Shown here piece by piece: positions 8,445 through 17,338 of a DNA stretch of 64,000 nucleotides. How positions within the stretch are numbered: position 1 is the stretch's first letter; each line of letters opens with the position of its first letter. Made by a program: the position numbers and the translations under genes. The stretch comes from Rhodococcus sp. W8901 (GTDB lineage: Bacteria; Actinomycetota; Actinomycetes; Mycobacteriales; Mycobacteriaceae): the NCBI RefSeq assembly GCF_013348805.1, contig NZ_CP054690.1, forward strand, positions 1,178,001 to 1,242,000. The letters run 5' to 3'. The notes beneath the pieces are model-generated. The model worked only from the letters and a program-made list of their open reading frames with translations. It did no database searches and was not told the origin of the DNA.

Positions 8445-8713
8445 GTCGGGCACGGCGTGCCCGACACAGTCGGCAGGTCTTCGGACTCGTGGACACTTCG
8501 GACAGCGCCGAAACCTACTGGCCGTCGCTTCCCAGACCTTCTCGGTCCAGTGCATGTGACGGCGGTCGTTCCCACTCACCGCTGCGGGACAGTCCCGGAT
8601 TCTCACCGGGTTCCCTCTCACCCCCGTGGTCTCGTGACCGCGGATGCTTCGACGCCGGGCGGTGGTCTTCGGGGCTCCTCACGACCGCGCCTGGCGAACC
8701 AGCTGCACCGCCC
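8445..8713 (-). promoter_or_regulatory. Cobalamin riboswitch (metE leader)
   Basis: Read on the minus strand, the leader contains the conserved core elements of the B12 aptamer: GGGAACCCGGTGAGAATCCGGGAC, here spread over about 8584-8607, then the loop-closing GACTGTCCCGCAGC. It ends in the B12-box-like CCGAAGACCTGCCGACTG near 8468-8485. After the aptamer, GTCGGGCAC/GTGCCCGAC forms a 9-bp hairpin (8445-8465) that may be the expression platform. Its place directly before metE is the expected arrangement: adenosyl- or methylcobalamin switches off the B12-independent isozyme. Exact ends are approximate. Confidence 0.9.
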
Positions 8714-8734
8714 AGCATAAGCCCTCGAAACACA

Positions 8735-8772
8735 CCGATCGGGCGGGCCCGGTGACAGGCCCGCCCGATCGG
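8735..8772 (-). terminator. Terminator after the lipoprotein operon
   Basis: A 15-bp perfect stem (CCGATCGGGCGGGCC, 8735-8749, with 8758-8772) with an 8-base loop lies just past the stop of the substrate-binding lipoprotein gene. It separates that operon from the metE leader. Confidence 0.7.
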
Positions 8773-8800
8773 GGACGGAATGTTCGCTTGTCGCGCCGCC

Positions 8801-10411
8801 CTACGACTCCGAATCCTCGGTGAGCCAGGCGTCTCCGAAGAGCAGGATGCCGTCGGCGCTGGGCGTGATCCCGTGGACGTTCTTGCTCCACGGGATGAAG
8901 TACTTGCCGGCGCCGGTGACGACCATCGGTGCCGTGTCGTTCACGAGGGTCTGGATCTCCTGGACGACCCCGAGCCGGGCCTCGTCCGTCGGGGCGGTCT
9001 GCAGCTTGCCGAGCAGCGCGTCCATCTGCGGGTTCTTGTACCCGAGGGCATTCGAGGGTGATTCGCTGAAGAGATTGCCGTACAGACGCACGAACGGCGA
9101 CTCGTCGAGAACGTTGAACCCCGAGTACGAGACGTCGTAGTCGTACTGCACGAACGTCTTCTTCACGAGATCGTTGATGTTGGTCGCCCACACGATCTCG
9201 ACGGTGAATCCGACCGCCTGCAGCATCGACTGGAAGGCCAGGGCGCCGCGCTGGGCCGCCGGATCGTTGAGCCCGACGTAGGTGAGCTTGCCGTCGTATC
9301 CGTCGGCCTTGGCCTCCGCGAGGTACTTCTTCGCCGCTTCCGGGTCGTAGGCGGGGCCGGCCACGTCGCCGTGCCACTTGGACCCCGACTGGAACATGTC
9401 GCTGCTGGGCAACCCGAAGCCGCCCTCGTAGCGTTCGTTGTAGGACTCGGGGTTGAACGAGGCCACGATCGCCTTGCGAACCCGCTCGTCCGAGCCTGCT
9501 CGACCCTCGCGCTGATTGATCAGACCGATGCCACCCATGTTGGCGGTGTAGACGTATCCGGGGTCGCCCGCTTCGAGGGCGCCGTGCACGACGTCGGCCG
9601 CTCGCAGGTAGGCCGCCTGGATGCCACCAGTGTGCAGGGCGTCGACCTTGGCCTGCTCATTGACGATGGCGGGGAAGCGCAGCTTGTCCAGGTGCGGCTT
9701 GCCGTTCCAGTAGGTCGGGTTCGCGGTCAGGACCAGTTCGTCCTGGGAGGCGAACTTCTCGACTTGGAACGGGCCGGCACCGACCGGAGTGAAGGTGCCG
9801 GTCGCCGTCGAGGCCGGCGAAACGATCATGCCGGGCCCGGTGGTGAACATGATCGGGAACTCGTTCCACGCCTGCTTGAGCGTGAACACCACCGTCGCCG
9901 GATCGGGCGAGGCGACGTCGGCGACACTCGCCTTCCACACCTGGCTGTGCGTGCCCCTCTTCTCCAGGTAGTGGTTGATGCTCCACTGCACCGCCGCGGC
10001 ATTCACCGGGGTTCCGTCACTGAACTTCGCGTCGGGCCGCAGCTTCAACGTCCACACCGTGTTGTCGGCGTTCGCGGTCAGCGACTGCGCGAGTTGTGGC
10101 TGATACTCCTTGCTTTCGGAGTCGTAGCGCATCAACAGGTCGTAGATCGCCGCCATCTCGCTGCCACCGGTGGCGCCGCCGTCCTGGCGGTCGGCCGGAT
10201 CGAGACTGCTCACACCGTTGTACGTGGCGTACGAGACCGTTCCGCCGGACTGCGGATCGCCGCCGTCCGGTTGCTCTCCCACGATCCCGGTCCTCACGTC
10301 GGAGGCGTCGGTCGACGAACCCGACTCGCCGGCACACCCGGCCAGTAGCACGGTGGCGGTGGCGAGTGCCGTGAACATCGTTCCGGCGCGGGCGAGAGAC
10401 GATCGTTTCAT
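8801..10411 (-). CDS. ABC transporter substrate-binding lipoprotein, family 5
   Basis: This 536-residue exported lipoprotein has signal MKRSSLARAGTMFTALATAT and lipobox LLAGC (Cys near 25). It belongs to the peptide/nickel/opine family (SBP_bac_5), seen in LAQSLTANADNTVWTLKLRP and DAKFSDGTPVNAAAV near residues 110-140 and in VGAGPF later. The ligand cannot be read from sequence. No permease or ATPase lies in this operon, so it must share a transporter encoded elsewhere or act alone. It is the last gene of the leftward P450 operon, 50 bases after the preceding gene. The ATG at 10411 starts at the signal peptide. Confidence 0.85.
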   Translation of the reverse strand: MKRSSLARAGTMFTALATATVLLAGCAGESGSSTDASDVRTGIVGEQPDGGDPQSGGTVSYATYNGVSSLDPADRQDGGATGGSEMAAIYDLLMRYDSESKEYQPQLAQSLTANADNTVWTLKLRPDAKFSDGTPVNAAAVQWSINHYLEKRGTHSQVWKASVADVASPDPATVVFTLKQAWNEFPIMFTTGPGMIVSPASTATGTFTPVGAGPFQVEKFASQDELVLTANPTYWNGKPHLDKLRFPAIVNEQAKVDALHTGGIQAAYLRAADVVHGALEAGDPGYVYTANMGGIGLINQREGRAGSDERVRKAIVASFNPESYNERYEGGFGLPSSDMFQSGSKWHGDVAGPAYDPEAAKKYLAEAKADGYDGKLTYVGLNDPAAQRGALAFQSMLQAVGFTVEIVWATNINDLVKKTFVQYDYDVSYSGFNVLDESPFVRLYGNLFSESPSNALGYKNPQMDALLGKLQTAPTDEARLGVVQEIQTLVNDTAPMVVTGAGKYFIPWSKNVHGITPSADGILLFGDAWLTEDSES

Positions 10412-10461
10412 TCGAACCTTCTTCCGTTTCGAGGCTGAGAGGACCGGGGACCGTGAGCGTG

Positions 10462-11562
10462 CTACGGCGCCATGGTCTGGGCGGTGAGGAATCCGGACGG
10501 GTCGTGGCGGCCGGCGACACCGTGCTCGAACATGCCCCAACCCACGTCGCCGTTGCAGGTGGCGCGGGCGATGTGTTCGACGGTGCCGTGCGGAATCCGG
10601 GGCGCGAGTGCGGGATCGGTCAGGTCGTACAGCGAGGAGGAGCTCCAGCTGCGGCCCTTCCACTGCCCGTGATTCCACTCGGGATCACTGCCGTACCCGG
10701 AGCCGATCTGCAGGACGACGAATCCGAGCGGGTCGATGTCGACCACGAGGGGATCGCCGGTCGGCGTGGTGAGATGAATGCGAATCGATTCGGGGGTGCG
10801 GGTTCCGCTGCGGTAGGTGATGTCGAATCGCGGCCAGCCCAACTGCTCGATTCGACCGTCGGGGAAGATTCTGGTGGCGTGGTTGAGCGTCCGGTGTCCG
10901 TCCGGTCCCTCCTGCGCGATGATCATCAGCGCGTAGTCGTCGAATCGCAACGGAACGTACGCCCACCAGAATCCACCGACCGGCTCGTCGGCCATTCGGC
11001 CGAGCGGTTCGCGTTCGCCCACCGGCCGGATGCCCCAGGAGCGGTCGCGGGTGCCCGTCCACACCGAGGGATCCACGGTGAGGTCCGTGCCGTCCACGCT
11101 GATGGTGCCGGCCCAGCTTCCGACCTGAGCGAAGCGGCTGGCGTCGAGCGACGGCCGGTTGCCCGCCATGAGCTCGTGATGCTCCTCGAGCACCGCGGGG
11201 AAGGCGCCCTCCCAGACGAGGTCGGCCGACAGATCCGCGTGGTCACAGATCAGGCGGACGGTCTGCAGGGGTTTGACGACCTCGAGGCGGTACCCGCCGA
11301 CCTCGGCTTCGATCGAGCGGGCGTCCAGCGCGTCGGAGAACCGGACCGACCTCTGAGTGTCACCGCGGCGGACGGTGACGAACGCGTCGCGGACACCTAG
11401 ATTGGGGTACACGCCGAAGCCGGACACGAGGAAGATGCCTCCGGTGCGGTCGTGACCGTTGAAGTAGAAGCGGTCGTAGAAGTTCCGGTCGCTGCTGGCG
11501 ACCCGCGCCATGGACAGCGGCGACTGATGGATGGGGTATTCGTCGAGCGGATCGGGGTTCAC
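10462..11562 (-). CDS. Conserved protein of unknown function
   Basis: This is a 366-residue protein without signal peptide or membrane segments. It contains many Trp/Tyr/Phe-rich beta-strand stretches (DRFYFNGHDRTGGIFLVSG, VGGFWWAYVPLRFDDYALM, RSWSSSSLYDLTDP). The pattern recalls lipocalin-like, CrtC/AttH-type actinobacterial proteins (DUF7064/7065-like), but I cannot assign a function. The GTG at 11562 overlaps the stop of the upstream phosphotransferase-like gene (ATGTGA), which shows tight coupling. In this operon a role in handling a hydrophobic substrate of the P450 is plausible but is inference. Confidence 0.65.
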   Translation of the reverse strand: MNPDPLDEYPIHQSPLSMARVASSDRNFYDRFYFNGHDRTGGIFLVSGFGVYPNLGVRDAFVTVRRGDTQRSVRFSDALDARSIEAEVGGYRLEVVKPLQTVRLICDHADLSADLVWEGAFPAVLEEHHELMAGNRPSLDASRFAQVGSWAGTISVDGTDLTVDPSVWTGTRDRSWGIRPVGEREPLGRMADEPVGGFWWAYVPLRFDDYALMIIAQEGPDGHRTLNHATRIFPDGRIEQLGWPRFDITYRSGTRTPESIRIHLTTPTGDPLVVDIDPLGFVVLQIGSGYGSDPEWNHGQWKGRSWSSSSLYDLTDPALAPRIPHGTVEHIARATCNGDVGWGMFEHGVAGRHDPSGFLTAQTMAP

Positions 11563-12725
11563 ATTGTCTCCCAAGAGTATTCGTTGTCGATCAACCGTCG
11601 GAGCATTCGATGGTGCAGGACGTATTCGTCGGGGTCGTCGGGCGCAGGGCTGTCGCCGAAGTGGATGGACCGCCGTTTGATCCGGGACATGATGATGCCG
11701 TGGCGGATCGCCGCGTACCCGAGGTAGAAGTCGAGGTCGCGTAGCTCGACTCCGGTCGTATTCTCGTAGTGGGCAACCACGTCCGCGCGTTGCAGGAAGC
11801 CGGGTAGCCCCGGCCGGCCGAACTGCTCGGCCATGTCCTGGTACATCCGGTGGAAGAAGACGAACCAGCCGACGTCCAGTTCGCGTGGGGCCAGCGTGGC
11901 CAGTTCCCAGTCGAGGACAGCCGCGGGTGCGAAGTCGCGGTACATGATGTTCCCGATCCGGGAGTCGCCCCAGCACAGCACCGGCTCGGACGGACTGCTG
12001 GGCCAGTTCTCCTCCAGCCAGTCGAAACCTCTCTCCAACAGCGGGATACGCAGTCCGTCGTCCTTCCGCGTCCATTCGTAGTACGCGCGTTCGCCGTCGA
12101 CGTGCCGACGCAGCGCGTCGTCTGCTGTACCGACACCGAGTTCCGGCAGCAGAGAACGGGGATCGGGAATGGAATGAATGCCGGCCAGTACGTCGACCGA
12201 GCCGTGCTGCACGACGTCCAACTGTGCCGCCGTGGCCTCGTGCAGCCAACCGCCGAAGACGTACGGCGGGTTGTCGACCGGGACCACGCCGTCGACGCGA
12301 TCCATCACCACGAACGGCCGCCCCAGGACTGCGGGCGACGATTCGATCCATCTGACCCGCGGTACGGGCACCGTGCTGTGGTCCGCGACGGTCCGCATCA
12401 CCGCGGCCTGACGGTCGAGGTCGTAGCCGGGAAACACCGGAAGCGCCGTGGACTCCGGCGCCAGTCGCGCGACGAGATCGGCGCGCTGCCGCGATCCGTC
12501 CAGGTCCCACTCGACGGTGAACAGCACGGAGATGCTGGACATCCCGGACTCGGATGGCTTCCTCAGGTCGGAGATCCGGGCGGTCGGGGTTGCGAGCCGG
12601 TCCCGGATCCAGCCTTCGAGGCTGCGCTGCAGGCCGGTGACATCGGTAGCGGTGGTGGTGACGGTCGTGTTCACTCCGCGTGGCGGAGCCGGATGGGTGG
12701 TCAGCTTCCCTTCTGTCCCGGTCAC
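11559..12725 (-). CDS. APH-family (aminoglycoside phosphotransferase-like) protein
   Basis: This 388-residue protein has the kinase-like fold of the APH/choline kinase family. It has a Brenner-like motif CWGDSRIGNIMY, in which the usual His is replaced, followed by the metal-binding VLDWELATLAP. Proteins of this subfamily are common beside P450, SDR and acyl-CoA dehydrogenase genes in actinobacterial lipid and steroid catabolic clusters and are not drug-resistance enzymes. They may phosphorylate hydroxylated intermediates. The GTG at 12725 overlaps the SDR stop, and its own stop overlaps the next gene. The substrate is unknown. Confidence 0.8.
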   Translation of the reverse strand: MTGTEGKLTTHPAPPRGVNTTVTTTATDVTGLQRSLEGWIRDRLATPTARISDLRKPSESGMSSISVLFTVEWDLDGSRQRADLVARLAPESTALPVFPGYDLDRQAAVMRTVADHSTVPVPRVRWIESSPAVLGRPFVVMDRVDGVVPVDNPPYVFGGWLHEATAAQLDVVQHGSVDVLAGIHSIPDPRSLLPELGVGTADDALRRHVDGERAYYEWTRKDDGLRIPLLERGFDWLEENWPSSPSEPVLCWGDSRIGNIMYRDFAPAAVLDWELATLAPRELDVGWFVFFHRMYQDMAEQFGRPGLPGFLQRADVVAHYENTTGVELRDLDFYLGYAAIRHGIIMSRIKRRSIHFGDSPAPDDPDEYVLHHRMLRRLIDNEYSWETM

Positions 12726-13531
12726 TGTGCGGCGCTCATAGCGGGTGCGACCAGGGTTCGGAACACGAGAGACCCGTAGCCGCCGTCGACCGGGAGGTCG
12801 ACACCACTGATCCAGGAGGCCTCGTCGGACGCGAGATAGACGATGGCGTCGGCGATCTCCTCCGGTGCCGCGTGCCTGCCGGCCCAGGCCGCCGCACCGT
12901 TGATGACCGCCTCGCCCATTGTCGCGGTGAACTCCGGCAGCAGTGGCGTTCCCACCGTGCCGGGGGAGACGGTGTTGGAGCGCAGGCCGAGGGTCTTGCA
13001 GTCCACCGCCAGGTTGCCCGAGTTCACGATGGCCGCTTCCTTGGACAGCGAGTAGCAGAGTTGGTCGATGCTGGGCAGATCGGCGAGCGAGTCCAGGGCC
13101 TCGTCCCAGTCGTCGATCGCGAGGAATGCGTTGGCACGGGCAAAGTTCCGCTGCCACTGGAAGCCGGCCTGCGACGCGGTGGTGACCACGACCGGTCGCG
13201 GACCGAATTTGGGGAGCAACAGGCGGGTCAGGTCACGAGGTGCGAGCGCGTTGACGGACAGGACCGTCCGCCACGGCTGGGTTGCCGCGACGCCGGCGTT
13301 GTTGACCAGGACATCGATCGGTCCGTCGATGGCGTCGGCGACAGCGCGCACGCCGTCGGAGGTGGAGAGGTCGCCGACGACGGTGCGGGCCACGAGCGGC
13401 CCGGAATCGGCGGCGGCGCGGTCGACACCGATCACGACAGCGCCGAGTTCGGTCAGTTGGGCGGCCGTCGCCGCCCCGATGCCCGACGCGTGGCCGGTGA
13501 CGACGACGGTCTTGCCGTTGAGACTGTGCAC
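12722..13531 (-). CDS. Short-chain dehydrogenase/reductase
   Basis: This 269-residue classical SDR has the NAD(P) motif TGHASGIG at residues 12-19, NNAG near residue 81, catalytic Ser in TTASQAG, and YSLSK as the Tyr-x3-Lys pair. The C-terminal WISGVDLPVDGGYG closes the fold. Conserved sequence after the Rossmann core resembles 3-alpha-hydroxysteroid dehydrogenase-type SDRs (QLCYSLSKEA and the following insert region), but specificity is not certain. The GTG at 13531 has AAGGAG upstream. It probably oxidises the alcohol produced by the neighbouring P450. Confidence 0.82.
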   Translation of the reverse strand: MHSLNGKTVVVTGHASGIGAATAAQLTELGAVVIGVDRAAADSGPLVARTVVGDLSTSDGVRAVADAIDGPIDVLVNNAGVAATQPWRTVLSVNALAPRDLTRLLLPKFGPRPVVVTTASQAGFQWQRNFARANAFLAIDDWDEALDSLADLPSIDQLCYSLSKEAAIVNSGNLAVDCKTLGLRSNTVSPGTVGTPLLPEFTATMGEAVINGAAAWAGRHAAPEEIADAIVYLASDEASWISGVDLPVDGGYGSLVFRTLVAPAMSAAQ

Positions 13532-13550
13532 GAGGGGTCTCCTTGTCGAT

Positions 13551-14804
13551 TCAGTGGGCGACCGGGCAGGAGCCGTAGTCGACGGGCAGTGCCTTGATGC
13601 TGTTGAGCCACCCCGAGTGCATTCGCACCGGAGGGCCGAGAACGCTGATGTCGGGAAGGTGGTCGGCGATCGCGTTGAACATGAGATCGACCTCCAGGCG
13701 GGCGAGGTTGGCTCCGACGCAGTAGTGCACACCGGTGCCGCCGAAGGACAGGTGCGGGTTCAGGGAACGCGTGATGTCGAATCGCCGGGGATCGTCGAAG
13801 ACCTGCTCGTCGTAGTTCGCGGATGCGTACAGCATCACGACGCGGTCGCCCTTGCGGATGTGCTGCCCGCCGAGTTCGGTATCGCAGGTCGCCGTCCGCT
13901 GGAACGACAGCACCGGGCTCGCCCAACGGATGATCTCGTCGACTGCGGTCGTGGGTCGCTCGCGTTTGTACAGTTCCCACTGCTCGGGGTTGTCGACGAA
14001 CGCCATCACCCCCTGGGTGATCGAGTTCCGCGTAGTCTCGCTGCCGGCCACGATGAGCAGGATCACGAAGTGCGCGAACTCCTCCGGCGTGAGGGAGCCG
14101 TCCGCGATCTGCGCCTGGACCAGTTTGGTGACGATGTCGTCGGCGGGCCGCGCGCGCCGATCGGTGGCCATGGCGTGGGCGTATTCCATGACCTCCCGCA
14201 CCGCGACGAGGGGGTCGTCCACGACGTCGGGATCGTCGCGGCTCGTCATCGTGTTGGACCAGTCGAAGATCTTGCGTCTGTCCTCTTGCGGAATACCGAG
14301 GAGGTCGGCGATCGCCTGGAGCGGTAGTTCACACGCGGCCTGCTCGACGAAGTTGCCGCGGCCGAGAGTCGCTGCCGTACGGGCGATGTCCTCGGCCCTG
14401 ACGCGCAGGGCGTCGCGGAGGCTCTTGATGGCTCGCGGTGTGAACCCGCGTGTGATGATCCGGCGAAGTGTCGCGTGTTCCGGCCCGTCCTTGTTCAACA
14501 GGGTCAGCCGGCCGGCCTCGACCTGGGCCCGGGGGCAGTCGTCCTCGTTGCGCACCAATGCGGTGTTCTCCCACGAGGAGAACACCCCGTCGGAGCGGGA
14601 CACCTCCTGGACGAGGTCGTGGGTGGACACCACCCAGAATCCGTCGTCCTGGTAGCCGGCGGCGCCGCGGCGCTGGGGATTCCACCACACCGGCGCCGAC
14701 CGACGAAGTTCGGCGAAGAGGTCGTGCGGTATCCCGTCCTCGAATGTCGACGGATGGGTGAAGTCGATTCCTTCGGGAAGATCTATTGGTGCTCGAAGAT
14801 CCAT
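13551..14804 (-). CDS. CYP125-like cytochrome P450
   Basis: This 417-residue heme monooxygenase carries the I-helix IVAGSETTRNSITQG, the E-x-x-R in DEIIRW, and the heme ligand Cys in FGGTGVHYCVGANLAR. The whole chain tracks M. tuberculosis CYP125 (FVEQAACELPLQAIADLLGI; SGWLNSIKALPVDY), the steroid C26/27 hydroxylase, so a sterol, steroid acid or terpenoid substrate is likely. The C-terminal CPVAH is also shared. The ATG at 14804 is chosen because GAAGGA lies 7 bases upstream. It is the first gene of the operon and faces a TetR gene across two matching operators. Confidence 0.88.
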   Translation of the reverse strand: MDLRAPIDLPEGIDFTHPSTFEDGIPHDLFAELRRSAPVWWNPQRRGAAGYQDDGFWVVSTHDLVQEVSRSDGVFSSWENTALVRNEDDCPRAQVEAGRLTLLNKDGPEHATLRRIITRGFTPRAIKSLRDALRVRAEDIARTAATLGRGNFVEQAACELPLQAIADLLGIPQEDRRKIFDWSNTMTSRDDPDVVDDPLVAVREVMEYAHAMATDRRARPADDIVTKLVQAQIADGSLTPEEFAHFVILLIVAGSETTRNSITQGVMAFVDNPEQWELYKRERPTTAVDEIIRWASPVLSFQRTATCDTELGGQHIRKGDRVVMLYASANYDEQVFDDPRRFDITRSLNPHLSFGGTGVHYCVGANLARLEVDLMFNAIADHLPDISVLGPPVRMHSGWLNSIKALPVDYGSCPVAH

Positions 14805-14911
14805 TTGCTGATCCTTCAGAGTCGTCGGAGAAGGGACCGTGGAGTTTGGGAACAAGCGTGTGGCGCGGGATCTACGCAGGTGAGAGCGTCGAACCCGGAA
14901 GAAAGATCCAG

Positions 14912-14962
14912 TTAACGGAACCTGTTAAGAGTGATGCGGAACACACTAACGGAGTTTGTTAG
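14912..14962. promoter_or_regulatory. Paired TetR operators in the P450-tetR intergenic region
   Basis: Two 17-base dyads share the pattern yTAACGGAnyyTGTTAr: TTAACGGAACCTGTTAA at 14912-14928 and CTAACGGAGTTTGTTAG at 14946-14962. Their centres are 34 bases apart. They lie between the P450 and tetR starts and are the obvious sites for the adjacent regulator to control both directions. Confidence 0.8.
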
Positions 14963-14972
14963 GCTGTCAAGC

Positions 14973-15611
14973 ATGGTGGCGGACATTCCCGCGAAAGAGC
15001 GATTGATGCGAGCCGGGGAGTACCTGTTCGCGCGCGAAGGTATCGATCGGGCCCGCATCCGGGACCTCAATGATTTGGCCGAGGTTCGCAACGACTCCGC
15101 GGTCCACTACTACTTCGGCTCGCGGGAGGGTCTGCTCGAAGCAATCGTTGTTCGCCACATGGGGGACATCAAGGAGCGCATCGAAGAGATGGTCGAGCGA
15201 TACTGCGTGGGCCGGGAGCCTTCGAAGTCCGCTCTTCGCGACTCGATCGGCGCGCTGACGGTCCCGTTCGCTGCGAAGCTCCTCGACGATCGCGGACGGG
15301 ACTTCATGCAGATCGTGGCCGAGGTGTACGAGCGGCGCGGCGGTCTGGCCGACGCGCAGTACATACCGACCAGCGAGATCGCGAAGGACCTCGTCCGCCG
15401 ATCGATGGTCGGTATGAGCGACGCCGTGCGGGAGGAACGCTATCGCCTGACGATCAACTTCATGGTCTCCGGTATGGCCGCGCGGGCCCGAGCGTACGAC
15501 GCCGAACGTGAGTTTCCGCTCGACCACGACACTTTCGTCGTCAACCTCGTCGAAATGGGCACGATGGCGTGCCTGGCCGAACTGCCCGACGGCCCGCTCT
15601 TCCCGGGCTAG
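14973..15611 (+). CDS. TetR-family regulator of the P450 operon
   Basis: This 212-residue regulator has an N-terminal TetR DNA-binding domain (RLMRAGEYLFAREGIDRARI, then VRNDSAVHYYFGSREGLLEAIV). Its larger helical C-terminal region is ligand-binding. The ATG at 14973 is preferred over an open frame from 14931, because the latter would place the second operator inside the gene and homology begins after 14973. It probably represses the divergent CYP125-like operon and itself. Its stop overlaps the stop of the convergent response-regulator gene by 4 bases. Confidence 0.85.
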   Translation: MVADIPAKERLMRAGEYLFAREGIDRARIRDLNDLAEVRNDSAVHYYFGSREGLLEAIVVRHMGDIKERIEEMVERYCVGREPSKSALRDSIGALTVPFAAKLLDDRGRDFMQIVAEVYERRGGLADAQYIPTSEIAKDLVRRSMVGMSDAVREERYRLTINFMVSGMAARARAYDAEREFPLDHDTFVVNLVEMGTMACLAELPDGPLFPG

Positions 15612-16216
15612 AGCCAGCCGTTCGCGTCGGCGATGCGCGCGGCCTCGGTGCGGGTGCCTGCGCCCGTCTTGCCGATCGCCGAGGACAGATGGTTGCGGAC
15701 GGTGCCCGCGGACAGGAACAGCGCCGCCGCGATCGATGCCACCGGCGCTCCGTCGCGCGCGGCCCGCAGCACCTCGGTCTCGCGTTCGGTGAGCGGCGAC
15801 TCGCCGCTGACGAGGCTGTCCGCGGCCAGCGTCGGGTCGACGACACGCAGCCCCGCGTGCACGCGCCGGACGGCGTCGGCGAGTTGACGGGCGGGGGTGT
15901 CCTTGACGACGAAGCCGGACGCCCCGGCCTGCAGTGCGCGTCGCAGATAGCCCGGCCGGCCGAACGTCGTGACGATCAGCACGCGGGTCGACGGCATCGC
16001 CTCCCGCAGCGCCGCGGTGGCCGAGATACCTTCCAGCCCCGGCATTTCCACGTCGAGCAATGCGACGTCCGGGCAGTGTTCGACGGCGGCCGCCACCACC
16101 TCGTCACCGCGACCCACCTCGGCGACCACGTCCAGATCGGGTTCCAGGTCGAGTAGAGCGGCCAACGCCCCCCGGACCAGCGCTTGATCGTCGGCCAGCA
16201 GCAGTCGGATGGTCAC
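15608..16216 (-). CDS. NarL/DesR-type response regulator
   Basis: This 202-residue regulator has a receiver domain with the phosphorylated Asp in DVALLDVEMPG (about residue 54) and Lys in GFVVKDTPA. The C-terminal LuxR helix-turn-helix is LTERETEVLRAARDG, then LFLSAGTVRNHLSSAIGK. The GTG at 16216 overlaps the stop of the sensor kinase gene (GTGA). Together with the kinase and the ABC exporter upstream it forms one leftward operon, so it probably tunes that exporter. Confidence 0.88.
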   Translation of the reverse strand: MTIRLLLADDQALVRGALAALLDLEPDLDVVAEVGRGDEVVAAAVEHCPDVALLDVEMPGLEGISATAALREAMPSTRVLIVTTFGRPGYLRRALQAGASGFVVKDTPARQLADAVRRVHAGLRVVDPTLAADSLVSGESPLTERETEVLRAARDGAPVASIAAALFLSAGTVRNHLSSAIGKTGAGTRTEAARIADANGWL

Positions 16217-17337
16217 GGGGCCTCCTCGGCGATCACCTGCAGCGAGAAACCGTGCGGCTGGGGATGGGTCATGATCACCCGTGCCCCTGCGGCGGCGGCG
16301 CGTTCGCGCAGCCCGGTGAGCCCGTTTCCGCTCCCGGTTCCCGTGGCGCCCACTCCGTCGTCGAGGATCGTGATGCAGCGTTCGTCGACCGTCACGGTGC
16401 ACTGCCGGGCGCCGCTGTGCCGCAGCACATTCGTGACTCCCTCCCGGACCGACCACGCGAACAACTCGCGCAGCCGTGACGGCACGGCGTCCGTGCTGTT
16501 CGGTAGGTCGGCCTCGATCCCCGCGACGCGCAATGCCTCACGGGCGCGGGCAATCTCGACAGGGAGCGAGACCCCGCGGAATCCTTCGACCGTCGAGCGG
16601 ACGTCGGTGAGGGCGTCCCGCGAGAGCCGCTCGAGGTCGTCGAGTTCGGCCCGGGCTCTGCCGAGGTCCACGTCGAGCAGTCGATTCGCCAGCTCGGCCT
16701 TGACGGTGATCACGGTGAGGGAATGCCCGAGGATGTCGTGAAGGTCGCGAGCCATGCGGGCACGCTCCTCCTGCACCGCACGGCGCTCGTCCTCCTCGCG
16801 CTGGTTCAGCAGGACGATGTTGCGGTTCATCAACGCGATCACGCCCGCCATCGCGAAGGCGGCGGCGCACACCGCGAGCGGCAGGCTCGACACGTTCCAC
16901 CCGGCGCGCGACGCGAGCAGTTCCACGACGCCCGCGACGGCGAGCGCGAAAGCGCCGCCGGCGATGGTAGGCAGCAGCGTCACCGCGGAGACGGCGAGGA
17001 ACACCGTCGAGGCCAGCCCGGATTCGCCGAGCGTGACGGTCATGACGACTGCGAGTCCGGTGAGCACCGCCATGTCGACGACCGCCCGGCGCAGCGGCGG
17101 CCGGATCTGGCGCCGCCGGGTTCGGCCGAGCCGGGCGTCGGAGAAGACACGCAGGAAGTACACGGCGAAGGAAACGGTGGCCACGATCCCGAGCCATCCA
17201 TTCGGCTCGTCCCGCTGCTCCCATCCGCGGGCGAGCGGTTCGAGCAGGAACACCAGCCATACGGCCGCGAAGACGATGCCGAAACGACCCCACCGCTGGA
17301 CGACGGTGGGCTGTTCGGTGTTGTTCACGCGGAACAC
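16213..17337 (-). CDS. DesK-like sensor histidine kinase
   Basis: This membrane histidine kinase (about 374 residues) has an N-terminal set of about five or six hydrophobic segments, a HisKA_3 dimerisation segment with the phospho-accepting His in RMARDLHDILGHSLTVI, and a short HATPase_c domain (REGVTNVLRHSGA; TILDDGVGATG; GNGLTGLRERAAAAGA). The input domain lacks a large extracellular loop, which is typical of kinases that sense membrane state or work with a transporter. The start is uncertain among several GTGs between 17328 and 17346; I take 17337, just after the permease stop. Confidence 0.85.
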   Translation of the reverse strand: MFRVNNTEQPTVVQRWGRFGIVFAAVWLVFLLEPLARGWEQRDEPNGWLGIVATVSFAVYFLRVFSDARLGRTRRRQIRPPLRRAVVDMAVLTGLAVVMTVTLGESGLASTVFLAVSAVTLLPTIAGGAFALAVAGVVELLASRAGWNVSSLPLAVCAAAFAMAGVIALMNRNIVLLNQREEDERRAVQEERARMARDLHDILGHSLTVITVKAELANRLLDVDLGRARAELDDLERLSRDALTDVRSTVEGFRGVSLPVEIARAREALRVAGIEADLPNSTDAVPSRLRELFAWSVREGVTNVLRHSGARQCTVTVDERCITILDDGVGATGTGSGNGLTGLRERAAAAGARVIMTHPQPHGFSLQVIAEEAP

Positions 17338-17338
17338 G

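Noticed and set aside
5739-8720. A 993-codon open frame on the + strand opposite metE
   Set aside because: It is antisense to a complete metE and its cobalamin leader, is rich in Arg, His and Asp, and has no motif. It is a by-product of high-GC codon use.
11559-12725. Aminoglycoside resistance gene
   Set aside because: The APH fold is present, but the Brenner motif is the variant WGDSRIGN found in catabolic-cluster proteins, and the gene is embedded in a P450 operon.
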